Shown: positions 45,249-57,502, counted from the first letter of the stretch. The stretch is 64,000 bases of DNA from Flavobacterium sp. 9R (GCF_902506345.1 NZ_LR733413.1:440531-504530); one strand, 5' to 3'. Translations and numbers: made by a program. Notes: a model not told the origin generated them from the sequence alone.

Positions 45249-45297
45249 AATAAAACCTCATTCAACTACTTTCTGAATGAGGTTTTATTTTTTGGGC
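45249..45297 (-). terminator. Terminator after the small barrel gene
   Basis: AATAAAACCTCATTCA pairs with TGAATGAGGTTTTATT (16 bp perfect, 9-nt loop), with T-rich DNA on both sides. Confidence 0.8.
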
Positions 45298-45333
45298 AAA
45301 AAAGGCTAAAATTCATCTTCTTTTATTTAGGGC

Positions 45334-45912
45334 TTATCTTCCAATTTTATATACAAGTTTAAAATAGTTACTGCCAATAATTGGAATTCCATTGGCGCTT
45401 TTTTTCTCTTTTGTGCTAGCACTTCCATACATAGCACTAAGGTCTACTCTTGGTAGGACATTAAATAAATATTCTATTGCAATTGAATCTGATAAATGTA
45501 TTCTGTAGGCTAGGTTGGCTCCTGCAGATATGTGAGAACTTTTTTGTTCGTAAGAAATTCCACCTCCCCAATTTCCCCATCTGTTAATCAATGTAGGTTC
45601 GATGGATGGTATTATTGTTGATTTTATGTTAAGATTACCAATTCTTGTATGAAGTGGAATATGATAACCAAACCCGATGGTGTTTTTGCTATATTGAATC
45701 ATTGAAAAACGTTCATATCCTACATTAATTTCGAAATTCCTTGAAACCATTGCAAATTGTAGAAGATAATTCAGAGCACTTTCGTTATTAGTTGGATTGC
45801 TTCCTGATATTAAATTCCTTGCATCTAATGCACCTGAAAATGAAAGATAGTTTTCTTTATCATTTTGAGCAAATGTGAGTGCCGTTACTAGTAATAAGAC
45901 AATTGTTTTCAT
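45334..45912 (-). CDS. Small outer-membrane beta-barrel-like protein
   Basis: The 192-residue protein has a signal peptide (ends LTFAQ) and about eight amphipathic strands with alternating aromatic/small residues (for example NFEINVGYERFSMIQYS, ISAGANLAYRIHL), ending NYFKLVYKIGR, consistent with an eight-stranded barrel. I recognise no family. It lies 74 bp downstream of the HisKA-only gene and may be cotranscribed. Confidence 0.7.
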   Translation of the reverse strand: MKTIVLLLVTALTFAQNDKENYLSFSGALDARNLISGSNPTNNESALNYLLQFAMVSRNFEINVGYERFSMIQYSKNTIGFGYHIPLHTRIGNLNIKSTIIPSIEPTLINRWGNWGGGISYEQKSSHISAGANLAYRIHLSDSIAIEYLFNVLPRVDLSAMYGSASTKEKKSANGIPIIGSNYFKLVYKIGR

Positions 45913-45986
45913 AATCGAGTGTTTTTTTGGTTTTGATTTTAAGTCATAGTGAGCGTGTTATATGAATTCCTTATTTGGAAGCGGTT

Positions 45987-46451
45987 TCATTTTTTGTGAT
46001 TCAATTCATAAATGAATGAACCAAGTTCCTTTGTAATATTGTCTAAATCTTTGGCTGATGCCTTGAGTAATTCAATGTATGCAAGATTTTCATCATTTGA
46101 ATTATCAACATTAGTCAATAAATTAGCTAAACCTAAAATATTGGTTAATGGTAGTCTCACTTTATGCGAAAGGATAAACATCATTTCCTCTAACCCTTTA
46201 TGAAAGTCTTTATTAAGGTTTTTTTGAGTTCTTTTTAATTCTTTGAACTGCTGAAGTAATTGCATATTTAAATCCTCCTTTTCGATTTGTAAATCAGAAA
46301 GTGATTTTTTTAAGGTATTGATTTCAACAACAAGTTTTCTTTTCGTTAGAACTGAATCTTCTGATTCATTGTTATAATCCATAAGTTGCCCGTAACTCTT
46401 GGCATTTGATAGATAACAATTGAAACTATTATTTTCTTTCTTATTTTTCAT
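45987..46451 (-). CDS. HisKA-only protein with coiled coil and no ATPase domain
   Basis: The 154-residue protein has a charged coiled coil (about 35-85) and then a dimerisation/phosphotransfer HisKA domain (about 88-150) with the H-box FILSHKVRLPLTNILG, His96 being the phospho-acceptor. The frame stops after this domain, so no HATPase domain is present and no such domain is encoded downstream. No signal peptide or sensor. It could receive phosphate from another kinase or act as a dimer scaffold. Confidence 0.8.
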   Translation of the reverse strand: MKNKKENNSFNCYLSNAKSYGQLMDYNNESEDSVLTKRKLVVEINTLKKSLSDLQIEKEDLNMQLLQQFKELKRTQKNLNKDFHKGLEEMMFILSHKVRLPLTNILGLANLLTNVDNSNDENLAYIELLKASAKDLDNITKELGSFIYELNHKK

Positions 46452-46861
46452 TTCGAAGGTTTTTTTAAAATGAAACAGTGATTCGGTGAAAGAAACATAC
46501 TATTTAAATTTTATGTTATCTAAATAGTTGTAAAAAAATAGATGCCTCTATTTTTTAGTTCAAAATTCCAAATTGACTAGTCTGAAAATGGCTTTTATTA
46601 TGCTGTTTTTCTATATTAAATTTACAAATAATCAATGAATTTTAAATTAAATCTAACTTAAGAGATTCTTCAAATGTTAAAAAAAATCTTTTCTTGTAGT
46701 AAAAAGGTGCTAAAATTATGTTTTTGGCATTTTTTTTAAGAATTAATTGTAAGATAATTTCTTGCGTACTATTACTATTCTAAAATCAGGATGAATTTTA
46801 TTTAACATAAAAAACCATTTTAATAGTATCGCTATTGCTTTTTGTCGAAGTAAAATGCTTT
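46452..46861. other. Intergenic region, nothing recognised
   Basis: The 410-bp AT-rich region between anmK and the HisKA gene holds no gene, no clear promoter consensus and no convincing terminator; only a weak AATAG/CTATT hairpin near 46824-46838. Confidence 0.5.
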
Positions 46862-48070
46862 TTATCTTGGAAATGAGATTTTTCCCATACTTATTGCTGG
46901 GATGCTGTTATTCTTTTTAGAACTGTTTAAGTTTCCACAAATGGTTTCATTGGCAAGGATTGCAAATAGCAATGCTTCTTTAGCATCTCCATTAATTCCG
47001 AGTGAAGTTGTTGATGCAATTGCGAATGGAAGTAATTTTTCTAAGTATTTCATTATTAATGGATTGTGAAAGCCACCACCTGAAATATAAACAGTAGTTG
47101 CGGTGTTTTTTTCAATTTGTGTAGCTGTTACTTTTAAGATAGCTTCAGCAATAGTTTCGGCGGTAAATTGTGTTAGTGTTGCTAAAACATCAGCAACAGG
47201 TATAGAAGTAGTATCCGATTCGTTTTGTGCTTTGTTAAGAAAAGCAAGGCTAAATAGTTCAGGACCTGTGCTTTTTGGGAATGAGGCACTGAAAAAAGCG
47301 TCACTTTTTAATTTCTGTAATAAGGGTTGATTTACTTTGCCAGTTTTTGCAATAGCTGCGTCTATATCGTAATCTTGATTTGGGAAGTGTAAACGAGTGT
47401 AGGCATCCATTAGCGTATTTCCTGTACCCGTATCGGTAACAAAAATGGAATCAAATGAACCTGATTTTGGTAGTAAGGTAAAATTTGAAATTCCACCAAT
47501 ATTGAGTAATATTCTATTTTCAGTAGTAGAATTAAATAAAAAATAATCTCCATACACAGCCAGAGGAGCGCCTTCTCCTCCAGCGGCTAAATGTTTTTGT
47601 CTAAAATCAGAAACTGTAATGCATTGCGTAGTTACAGCAAGATGATCTCCGTCGCCAATTTGTAAAGTTGCATTGGGAAATTTATTTTGTTGGTGGAGAC
47701 TTTTGGGAGCGTGCATAACAGTTTGTCCATGTGATGCAATCAAATCAACATCTGAAGTGTTTAATTTCCATTGTTGTAAACAATCCAAGACAATTTCGCC
47801 GTGTTTTATGCCTATCCATTCATTTAGCAAAGCTAAATGCTGAAAATCGATTGTCTTTTGAGCAAAAACTTTTCTTATTTCTGATTTGGTTTCCTCGTCA
47901 TAAGGAAAAGTTGTAAAATGCACTACTTCCGCTTTAGTTGAGGTTCCTGATCCAGAAATCTTGCAATAAGCAACGTCCAATCCATCAAGTGATGTTCCTG
48001 ACATTAGACCAATAATATTTCGTACTGATTTTTGCGAAACGGTAATCAAAGATTGGATATTTGGATTCAT
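46862..48070 (-). CDS. anmK: Anhydro-N-acetylmuramic acid kinase
   Basis: The 402-residue protein has the AnmK signature GLMSGTSLDGLDVA, the ATP-site block ILLNIGGISNFTLLP, the DTGTGNTLMDAY block and YISGGGFHN. It phosphorylates 1,6-anhydroMurNAc to MurNAc-6-phosphate in wall recycling. It is separated by about 1.8 kb from the GHL10-ampG-nagZ group but is on the same strand, and together they form a recycling neighbourhood. Confidence 0.93.
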   Translation of the reverse strand: MNPNIQSLITVSQKSVRNIIGLMSGTSLDGLDVAYCKISGSGTSTKAEVVHFTTFPYDEETKSEIRKVFAQKTIDFQHLALLNEWIGIKHGEIVLDCLQQWKLNTSDVDLIASHGQTVMHAPKSLHQQNKFPNATLQIGDGDHLAVTTQCITVSDFRQKHLAAGGEGAPLAVYGDYFLFNSTTENRILLNIGGISNFTLLPKSGSFDSIFVTDTGTGNTLMDAYTRLHFPNQDYDIDAAIAKTGKVNQPLLQKLKSDAFFSASFPKSTGPELFSLAFLNKAQNESDTTSIPVADVLATLTQFTAETIAEAILKVTATQIEKNTATTVYISGGGFHNPLIMKYLEKLLPFAIASTTSLGINGDAKEALLFAILANETICGNLNSSKKNNSIPAISMGKISFPR

Positions 48071-48098
48071 AATAGCGAATTAAAGTTGAGTAATGGTT

Positions 48099-48106
48099 CA
48101 AAAGTA
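48099..48106 (-). promoter_or_regulatory. Putative -7 element (TACTTTTG) for anmK
   Basis: Plus-strand CAAAAGTA reads TACTTTTG on the minus strand, 28 bp before the start codon; no -33 TTG is visible. Confidence 0.4.
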
Positions 48107-48416
48107 GTATAAAATTGATTGTTGTAAAAAGCAGTTGTGTTTTTAAATGACTATTCCTTATCTTTTATTTTTTTGACACAAAAGAGAGGATGATTTATTG
48201 TATTTGAAGATTGTATTCTGATTTTTAACAAGAAGAAAACTTTTAATTTTGTTGAATCACGGGTTTCACTCAATTGTTATAGTTCATTTTTTAAAAAAAA
48301 TCAAAATTGTAATCTTGATACTAAGGATATTAGTATTTTTATGCCAGTGTGAATTAAATGTTAGTAAATTATAAACATAAAAACACAAATTTTTTTCTGT
48401 ATGTCTATTTTATGTA

Positions 48417-48424
48417 TATATTTG
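48417..48424 (+). promoter_or_regulatory. Putative -7 element (TATATTTG) for the permease
   Basis: TATATTTG fits TAnnTTTG, but no TTG lies at the right upstream spacing, so this is tentative. Confidence 0.3.
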
Positions 48425-48598
48425 ACTTTTTTAACGCAATAAAAAATAAATTGTTTTAGTTATTGCTTTTTTAAAAGATAAAACAATTTTTTAAACGGGT
48501 TGTTTTAATTTTTATGATTCAATAATTTAATTTTTAGTTTTAAAAGCATTTATTTGCAAAGCATACATTAACTAACCATTACCGATAAAATTTAAAAA

Positions 48599-50530
48599 AT
48601 GGCATTAAAAGGTTTATTTAGAAAAAAGACAGTTCAAGACATTTTAAAGCAAGTTGAGAAAAATAATTTGGACGGGCATGAAGCTTTAGGAAAGCACTTA
48701 ACAGCTCGTGATCTTACTGCTTTTGGTATTGCTGCTATTGTAGGAGCAGGGATTTTTAGTACCATAGGTAAAGCGAGTGCAGACGGCGGTCCAGCGGTTA
48801 TTTTCTTATTTTTGTTTACAGCTGTTGCTTGTAGTTTTGCAGCGTTTGCTTATGCCGAATTCGCTTCTATGGTTCCAGTTTCTGGTAGTGCTTATACTTA
48901 TTCTTATGTAGCTTTTGGTGAATTGATTGCATGGATAATTGGTTGGGCTTTGATTATGGAATATGCAGTAGGTAACATAACCGTAGCAATATCTTGGAGT
49001 GATTACTTTACGGGGCTTTTAGAAAGCGGCGGGATTACGATGCCACAGTGGGTTCAAATGGATTATTTGACAGCTTCAAATGGTTTTAAAGACGCGACTG
49101 CTTTAATGCAAGGCGGAAAGTCTTTTGAAAATTTATCAGCAGCCACTCAAGCTGCTTACACTGCGTGGACAACTTGTCCAACTATTGGTTCTTTCCATTT
49201 AGTAGCCGATTTGCCAGCACTTTTGATTATCGTCTTGATTACTGCTTTAGTGTACCGTGGAATGAAAGAATCTCGAAATGCTAGTAATTTAATGGTTGCA
49301 ATTAAGGTTTGTATCGTTTTATTGGTGATAGCTGTTGGAATCTTTTATGTTGATACTGCTAATTGGTCTCCGTTTGCTCCTAATGGTATTACTGGTGTTT
49401 TAAAAGGTGTTTCTGCTGTGTTTTTTGCCTATATTGGTTTTGATGCAATTTCTACTACTGCAGAAGAGTGTAAAGATCCTCAACGCGATTTACCAAAAGG
49501 TATGATGTGGGCTATAATACTATGTACATTATTATACATTGCAATTGCGCTAGTTTTAACAGGTATGGTAAGCTATAATCAATTGAATGTTGGTGATCCA
49601 TTGGCCTTTGTGTTTGATAAATTAGATTTAAAATGGATGTCTGGAATTATTGCAGTTTCAGCTGTAATTGCTATGGCGAGTGTTTTATTGGTTTTTCAAA
49701 TGGGACAACCTCGTATTTGGATGAGTATGAGTCGTGATGGTTTGTTGCCAAAGAAATTTTCTACCGTGCATCCTAAATTTAAAACACCTTCTTTTGCAAC
49801 AATAGTTACCGGTTTTGTAGTAGCTGTGCCAGCTTTGTTTTTAAACTTGACAATGGTTACAGATTTGTGTAGTATCGGAACATTATTCGCTTTTGTTTTA
49901 GTATGTGCTGGTGTGTTGTCTTTGCAAAATAAAACAGATATTCCTCGTGGTAAGTTCAAAACTCCTTATGTGAATTCAAAGTTTATTATGCCTGTTTTAA
50001 TGATAATAGGTCTTGTTTTTGCTTTTGGATTTAATGAAAAAGCGACTATGGATTTTATTACTAATAAGACACAAGTAAATTCACCTTCTTCTATTATTAC
50101 TTCGTTGAATAAAGAAGAAACTAAATTGGTTTCTGATTATTTAATTGCATTAGAAGGAGAAAAAGCAGCGGAAGCTTCTTCTGACCTTGAAAACTTATTG
50201 AGCAAACATGCAGAAGATGATGTTAAATATGAAAGCGTAGTGGCTGGATTACCAGTTTCTGATGCTATTAAATACGAAAGTGGTTTTGCTTTGTTTAAGC
50301 ATAAAATACCTATGTGGATTTTCTTATTCTCTTTAATAGGATTGTGTGTTTGGGCATACAAGCAGAATTTGTCATTAATTCCATTGTTAGGCTTAATTTG
50401 TTGTTTGTACATGATGGCTGAATTGAGTGTGTGGAATTGGATATACTTTGGAATTTGGTTGTTAATTGGTTTGGTTATTTATTTTAGCTTTAGCCGAAAA
50501 AATAGTAAATTGAATACTGAAGCTCGCTAA
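48599..50530 (+). CDS. APC-family amino-acid permease (cationic amino acid transporter type)
   Basis: The 643-residue protein has about fourteen membrane helices, the APC start GIAAIVGAGIFSTIG, and the CAT-type blocks FFAYIGFDAISTTAEECKDPQ and QMGQPRIWMSMSRDGLLP. A hydrophilic insert of about 80 residues (roughly 490-570) lies between late helices and is longer than usual. It probably imports amino acids by proton symport; the substrate is not readable. It is monocistronic and ends at a strong hairpin. Confidence 0.9.
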   Translation: MALKGLFRKKTVQDILKQVEKNNLDGHEALGKHLTARDLTAFGIAAIVGAGIFSTIGKASADGGPAVIFLFLFTAVACSFAAFAYAEFASMVPVSGSAYTYSYVAFGELIAWIIGWALIMEYAVGNITVAISWSDYFTGLLESGGITMPQWVQMDYLTASNGFKDATALMQGGKSFENLSAATQAAYTAWTTCPTIGSFHLVADLPALLIIVLITALVYRGMKESRNASNLMVAIKVCIVLLVIAVGIFYVDTANWSPFAPNGITGVLKGVSAVFFAYIGFDAISTTAEECKDPQRDLPKGMMWAIILCTLLYIAIALVLTGMVSYNQLNVGDPLAFVFDKLDLKWMSGIIAVSAVIAMASVLLVFQMGQPRIWMSMSRDGLLPKKFSTVHPKFKTPSFATIVTGFVVAVPALFLNLTMVTDLCSIGTLFAFVLVCAGVLSLQNKTDIPRGKFKTPYVNSKFIMPVLMIIGLVFAFGFNEKATMDFITNKTQVNSPSSIITSLNKEETKLVSDYLIALEGEKAAEASSDLENLLSKHAEDDVKYESVVAGLPVSDAIKYESGFALFKHKIPMWIFLFSLIGLCVWAYKQNLSLIPLLGLICCLYMMAELSVWNWIYFGIWLLIGLVIYFSFSRKNSKLNTEAR

Positions 50531-50555
50531 GTATATTTTTATCGTTTAATATCAG

Positions 50556-50588
50556 ACCTCTTAGTTTTGCTAAGAGGTTTTTTTGTTT
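50556..50588 (+). terminator. Terminator after the permease gene
   Basis: ACCTCTTAG pairs with CTAAGAGGT (5-nt loop), then a T run. Confidence 0.85.
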
Positions 50589-50745
50589 CAATTTGTAGCG
50601 TATTGATTTCCTTTTATTTGTGTTTATTTAATATCTTTATACATAATGTTTTACACTTTTTATATAGTTTTTATCTATTAAAATTGAAAAATCAAAAGAT
50701 AAAACTATGGTAAATTAGCATTCATTAAGATATCAATTTAAATAA

Positions 50746-52956
<2,211 letters not shown>

Positions 52957-52979
52957 TGAATGAAACTATTATGAATATT

Positions 52980-53010
52980 AAAAGTGGGCTTTTAAGCCCA
53001 CTTTTTTATT
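52980..53010. terminator. Bidirectional terminator between katG and the GH57 gene
   Basis: AAAGTGGGCTT pairs with AAGCCCACTTT around a 2-nt centre, then a T run; the genes converge. Confidence 0.85.
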
Positions 53011-53026
53011 ATAGATTAAATGAATT

Positions 53027-56000
53027 TTATTTTTTTAGTATTTTCTGCATCGTTTCTTGACCATCTTCAAAACGAAGTAGAATAAAATAAAGACCATCAC
53101 TTAGTTGACTAACGTTGATAGTGTTGTCTTCTGGTTTTCCTTCAAGTACAGTACTTCCTTGTGAAGAGAAAACTATAAAATGATTAGCAGGTATCACAGA
53201 TTGAATTTGCAAAGTATGACTCACTGGGTTAGGATACACGCGAATTACGTTAGTGGTTTCGACTTTATTCGAATTTGTTCCCAAAGTTTTATTTACAGGA
53301 TCTCCCCAAGTATAACTAAAACCATCTGTTTTTGCAATTAAGTCTGGAGTTTGGTTAGTACTCCCTCCTGAACCATTATTAAAAATGAGATTTATTGCAG
53401 TTGGTCCAGTGATAGTATATTTATAAAAACCATTGGCGTCTGCTGTCATGTTTACTCCTGGCCAGACTGCATTTGCTATACTACCAGTCGGTGTAGCGCT
53501 CCAGTAATATACTTTTGGAGTTACGGTCCAGTTTGTTGGTGGTTTAAAATATACGGTAATTGTTGGTACCGCACTAAACGTATAGTTTTCTGTTTTGATG
53601 GCCGAGCTGGTTCCAGCCGTGTTTCTAACAAAAGCTTTCAAGACAGTAGTTGAAGTAAAGGCAAATGATTTACTTCCAATGGCTGAAGGCGAAGCTGTAG
53701 TTGGCGTCGTTCCGTCGAGGGTATAGTAAATGGTCGAAGTGGTTTCGTTGGCCGTTAAGGTTACATTTACTGTAGATCCAGTTGCAAAGCTACCTCCAAG
53801 TTTTGAAATAGTCAAATCAGGAGCTATGGTAGGGCATCTGTTGGCAGGTTCTCCATTCAACCAAGCTCTATCGTAGTATTTAATTCCTGCTGTTGTAGAT
53901 AAGTCGGCAGTTTTTAAAGTACCATCATTGAACAGTAAATTAGAAGCAGAAACCGTACTTGGGAACGTATATTGGTACCAATCACCACAATCTTTGGTCA
54001 TCGCTATACCAGGCCAAGTTAAAACTGGAGCAGTTCCTGTTGGTGACCAATAGTAGATTTTAACTGCAGCATTCCAATTGGTTGGTTTTTTGAAATACAC
54101 CGTAAAAGTTGCGGGAGTGCTAAACGTATACGTTTCTGTTTTGATAGCAGAGCTAGTTCCAGCGGTGTTTTTTACAAAAACTTTAAGCGTTGTAGTGTTG
54201 GTAATGGCTATACTTTTACTGCCAACAGCTGAAGGCGATGCTATGGTTGGCGTCGTCCCATCGAGGGTGTAGTAGATGGTTGATGTAGTTTCGTTGGCTG
54301 TAAGTGTTACATTCACAGTGGTACCAGTAGTAAAGTTGCCGCCCACTGGAGTTATGGTTACATCTGGTAAGATAACAGGGCATCTATTGGCAGGCTCTCC
54401 AGCTAACCAAGCGCCATCATAGTATTTAATTCCCGCTGTAGCAGTTAAATCAGCAGTTTTTAAAGTCCCATCGTTGAACAATAAATTTGAAGCAGAAACC
54501 GTACTCGGGAATGTATATTGGTACCAATCCCCACAATCTTTAGTCATCGCAATTCCAGGCCAAGTTACTACTGGGGCAGTTCCTGTTGGTGACCAATAGT
54601 AAATTTTTACCGCTGCATTCCAATTGGTTGGTTTTTTAAAATACACCGTAAAGGTACTAGGAGTGCTAAAAGTGTAGGTTTCTGTTTTGACAGCAGAGCT
54701 AGTTCCAGCGGTGTTTTTTACAAAGGCTTTAAGCACAGTAGTACTGGTAATGGCGATACTTTTGCTACCTACAGCGGATGGCGAAGCAGTTGTTGGTGTT
54801 GTGCCGTCTAAAGTATAGTAAATGGTAGATGTCGCTTCATTTGCAGTAAGTGTTGCATTCACTGTGGCGCCAGTAGTGAAATTGCCGCCCACTGGTGCAA
54901 TGGTCAAATCAGGTGCAATAGGAGTGACGTTGCAACGATTAGCAGGTTCGCTGGCTAGCCAAGCTCCATCATAAAATTTAATTCCTGCGGTTGCCGATAA
55001 GTCGCCGGTTTTTAAAGTACCGTCTGTAAAAAGTAAGTTCGAAGCGGATACTGTACTTGGGAAGGTGTATTTGTACCAATCGCCACAATCATTAGTCATA
55101 GCTACTCCTGGATAGGCTACAACTGGTGCTGTTCCTGTAGGAGACCAATAATAGATTTTTACAGCTGTATTCCAATTGGTTGGTTTTTTGAAATACACTG
55201 TGAATTCTGGTAAAGCTCCAATTGAAATAGTTTTGGTAACAGTTTCTGAAATGTTTCCTTCATTGTCAACCGCAAACAGTTTTATAGTGGTCGTCTGAGT
55301 GATGGTGATGGTTTTGCTGCTAATTGCGCTAGCCGATGCCGTTGTTGGAACACTACCATCAGTGGTGTAGTAGATTTTTGGTGATGGGTCAGTACTATCG
55401 GTGGCTTTTATGGTTACGTCTACTGTTGTTGGAGAATTTGTGATGTCTGGCGTAAACGTAAGTTTTGGAGCTACATCTAGATTTTTTCCAACCCAAACGT
55501 GTTGAATTTTCGATTTGGTGACATTGCCTTTTTTATCAGTTACTTCTACGTAATAATCCACTAATTTTTCCGAAAGTCCAGCAATTTCTGCATGGTATTG
55601 ATTAGCAATTACCGTAGGCAGCATGTACAAATCGGCTTGGGTACTGTTGGTTACATTGCCTTTAGGGAAAACCCTTTCGGTCATTGGTAAACTTACCCAA
55701 GAACCCACATCAGTTCCACCGGCGTATGTATCGTTATGATTGGAGCTTAAACTGTTTTTCCCATCATTATCAATACGGTATTTTAGTTCGGCTCTTTCAA
55801 CCCCGCTTACATCATATGCAAAAGTGTATACTGTAAAGTCGGCTGAATTCAAGAATTCTTTGTAAGCATAAGGCGCTCCGTATCCTTTTTCTCCAGGATT
55901 ATAAGGCCATCGCTGTGGAATAAAAACAGAAGGTTTGGTGTTGTCAACGCCTGGGTGAGCGTTAAGTGTTGGTTGTGCAAACTCCACACAGCGGTTCACA

Positions 56001-57502
56001 GCCAAGGTTGTTTTGATTTCTAAATCTTCGGCTAAACCATAATAGGCATTTCCACTGTCGTATCCGGCCATCAAAAAATGCCATGCTTTTTCAGCTGGAC
56101 TTATGGCTGCTGTTGGATTTACGATTTCGCTAATGCGGAGATTGCTTCCTTCGAGTTGTTCGGCCATGATGGCGTGATTTTCACCCGCGGTAGTTATGGC
56201 TTGGTTCATCATGTCTTCTGTCCAACCATTCGGATTGAATTTTTTGGTAACAGGATCAAAGAAAGGCCAAAGCCAGTTGGTAAATTGTGGATGACCAAAA
56301 TCCCCATCAGCATTTACCCATGCGCCGTCTTCTACGTGAACAACTTCAGATTCTGGGACAGGATGATCTTGTAAATATTGTGGAATAGTTGTAGCATTAT
56401 TTCCCTTGGCTGCCGAGGCATGCGAAAAACCAGTAACCGATTCGTTATAGTATGATGAACCGCCACCCCAAGCATTATCGCCATCATGAGCAAATAAAAC
56501 CAAAGGTTGTCTTGGAGAGGTTGAAGCTTTGGCTGCAATAGGATCTATTAGAGTAGTGCCAATTGCAGAATAGCCGTCTTCATAACTTTCGTAATCTGCC
56601 ATTGGAACCACGGTGATTTTGTATTCCTGAGCGGTTTCAGGATCGATGTATTTGGCTTTATAAGGCAAATAGGAGTAAGGAATGGCAAATTGTCCTCCGC
56701 GGGCATCTTTTTGAGCCGAAAACCACGTATTTCCTTTCGTATCTACTTGGTCAGCTTTGTTGGGAACATCACACATCGTCCCACCAGAACCGTATTTTAG
56801 GGGATAGTCGGATAAAGTTCTTGAAAGGTGGCTATTAGCAATGACCGACCACTCAATGCCACACTCTTTTAAGGTTTTGATGATTCTTTCTGAGAAAGCG
56901 CATTCTGCTGGCCAATAGCCTTTCGAATCGTGGGTACCAAACAATTGAGCACTGTAGTATTGGTGCGCTTTGATTTCTTTGGTCAAGGCTTCGTCACTTA
57001 ACAATGGCGATAAGGCGTGGTGCATTGTAAAAGATACTACTTCCATTCTTGGGAATCCTCCCGAAGTTTTCCAGCCTTTGGCATCCTTAATATTTTGCGT
57101 CCACGAAGTCGAATAGCCCCATTGGTTGGCTTGGGCTAATTCCTGTACGTTTTCCATCAATGAACCTCCGTAAGTGATTTGAGCCCCTGCTTTGGGCAAA
57201 TCAGCTATCGAGGATATGGCATTTTTTGGAGCAAATTGGTAGGCTGCTACACGGTCACCGGTACTAAAAATCTCCACTAAGTTATTAGTAGGATGGGCTA
57301 GTCCGTTCTTGTCGTTGTTAGCTCCCGATGTTTTCAAATCTTGCGATTCTTTAACTATCTGGTAGCGATTGGGGTTTTTCTTGCTTACATCACCCCAATA
57401 AGTGGGTTGGTGCAAATGCCACAAATAAGAAGTGCTTATTTGTGCTTTCGCTCCAAAACCGTAGACGAGTAGGGGTATAAGCCATAGTACTAGTTTTTTC
57501 AT
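53027..57502 (-). CDS. Secreted multimodular GH57 amylase with starch-binding modules and T9SS tail
   Basis: The 1491-residue protein has a signal peptide (ends GAKAQ) and a GH57 domain (about 25-500) starting LWHLHQP, with the probable nucleophile Glu in YWPAECAFSE and the acid Asp in FAHDGDNAWGGG. A beta domain follows (to about 680), then chitobiase-C-like Ig units (YYTLDGTTPTTAS) alternating with CBM26-like starch-binding modules (TVYFKKPTNWN.AVKIYYWS) near 767, 949, 1134 and 1317. The end (about 1414-1491, VYPNPVSHTLQI) is a type IX secretion sorting domain. It should degrade alpha-glucans at the cell surface. Confidence 0.9.
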   Translation of the reverse strand: MKKLVLWLIPLLVYGFGAKAQISTSYLWHLHQPTYWGDVSKKNPNRYQIVKESQDLKTSGANNDKNGLAHPTNNLVEIFSTGDRVAAYQFAPKNAISSIADLPKAGAQITYGGSLMENVQELAQANQWGYSTSWTQNIKDAKGWKTSGGFPRMEVVSFTMHHALSPLLSDEALTKEIKAHQYYSAQLFGTHDSKGYWPAECAFSERIIKTLKECGIEWSVIANSHLSRTLSDYPLKYGSGGTMCDVPNKADQVDTKGNTWFSAQKDARGGQFAIPYSYLPYKAKYIDPETAQEYKITVVPMADYESYEDGYSAIGTTLIDPIAAKASTSPRQPLVLFAHDGDNAWGGGSSYYNESVTGFSHASAAKGNNATTIPQYLQDHPVPESEVVHVEDGAWVNADGDFGHPQFTNWLWPFFDPVTKKFNPNGWTEDMMNQAITTAGENHAIMAEQLEGSNLRISEIVNPTAAISPAEKAWHFLMAGYDSGNAYYGLAEDLEIKTTLAVNRCVEFAQPTLNAHPGVDNTKPSVFIPQRWPYNPGEKGYGAPYAYKEFLNSADFTVYTFAYDVSGVERAELKYRIDNDGKNSLSSNHNDTYAGGTDVGSWVSLPMTERVFPKGNVTNSTQADLYMLPTVIANQYHAEIAGLSEKLVDYYVEVTDKKGNVTKSKIQHVWVGKNLDVAPKLTFTPDITNSPTTVDVTIKATDSTDPSPKIYYTTDGSVPTTASASAISSKTITITQTTTIKLFAVDNEGNISETVTKTISIGALPEFTVYFKKPTNWNTAVKIYYWSPTGTAPVVAYPGVAMTNDCGDWYKYTFPSTVSASNLLFTDGTLKTGDLSATAGIKFYDGAWLASEPANRCNVTPIAPDLTIAPVGGNFTTGATVNATLTANEATSTIYYTLDGTTPTTASPSAVGSKSIAITSTTVLKAFVKNTAGTSSAVKTETYTFSTPSTFTVYFKKPTNWNAAVKIYYWSPTGTAPVVTWPGIAMTKDCGDWYQYTFPSTVSASNLLFNDGTLKTADLTATAGIKYYDGAWLAGEPANRCPVILPDVTITPVGGNFTTGTTVNVTLTANETTSTIYYTLDGTTPTIASPSAVGSKSIAITNTTTLKVFVKNTAGTSSAIKTETYTFSTPATFTVYFKKPTNWNAAVKIYYWSPTGTAPVLTWPGIAMTKDCGDWYQYTFPSTVSASNLLFNDGTLKTADLSTTAGIKYYDRAWLNGEPANRCPTIAPDLTISKLGGSFATGSTVNVTLTANETTSTIYYTLDGTTPTTASPSAIGSKSFAFTSTTVLKAFVRNTAGTSSAIKTENYTFSAVPTITVYFKPPTNWTVTPKVYYWSATPTGSIANAVWPGVNMTADANGFYKYTITGPTAINLIFNNGSGGSTNQTPDLIAKTDGFSYTWGDPVNKTLGTNSNKVETTNVIRVYPNPVSHTLQIQSVIPANHFIVFSSQGSTVLEGKPEDNTINVSQLSDGLYFILLRFEDGQETMQKILKK
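53540..55210 (-). repeat. In-gene tandem repeats of about 550 bp encoding Ig-plus-CBM modules
   Basis: Four units spaced about 183 codons apart. The three units near 55.2, 54.65 and 54.1 kb are nearly identical over long stretches at DNA level; the unit near 53.55 kb is diverged. This suggests recent duplication and possible copy-number variation. Confidence 0.85.

Larger units (their letters stand above)
48071..48598. other. Divergent intergenic region of 528 bp
   Basis: No gene is seen. It carries a putative -7 element for anmK (48099-48106, minus) and one for the permease (48417-48424, plus). The latter would give a leader of about 165 nt; I see no known riboswitch fold in it. Confidence 0.5.

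Noticed and set aside
48417..48598. Riboswitch in the permease leader
   Set aside because: No recognisable conserved riboswitch core; the leader is plain AT-rich DNA.
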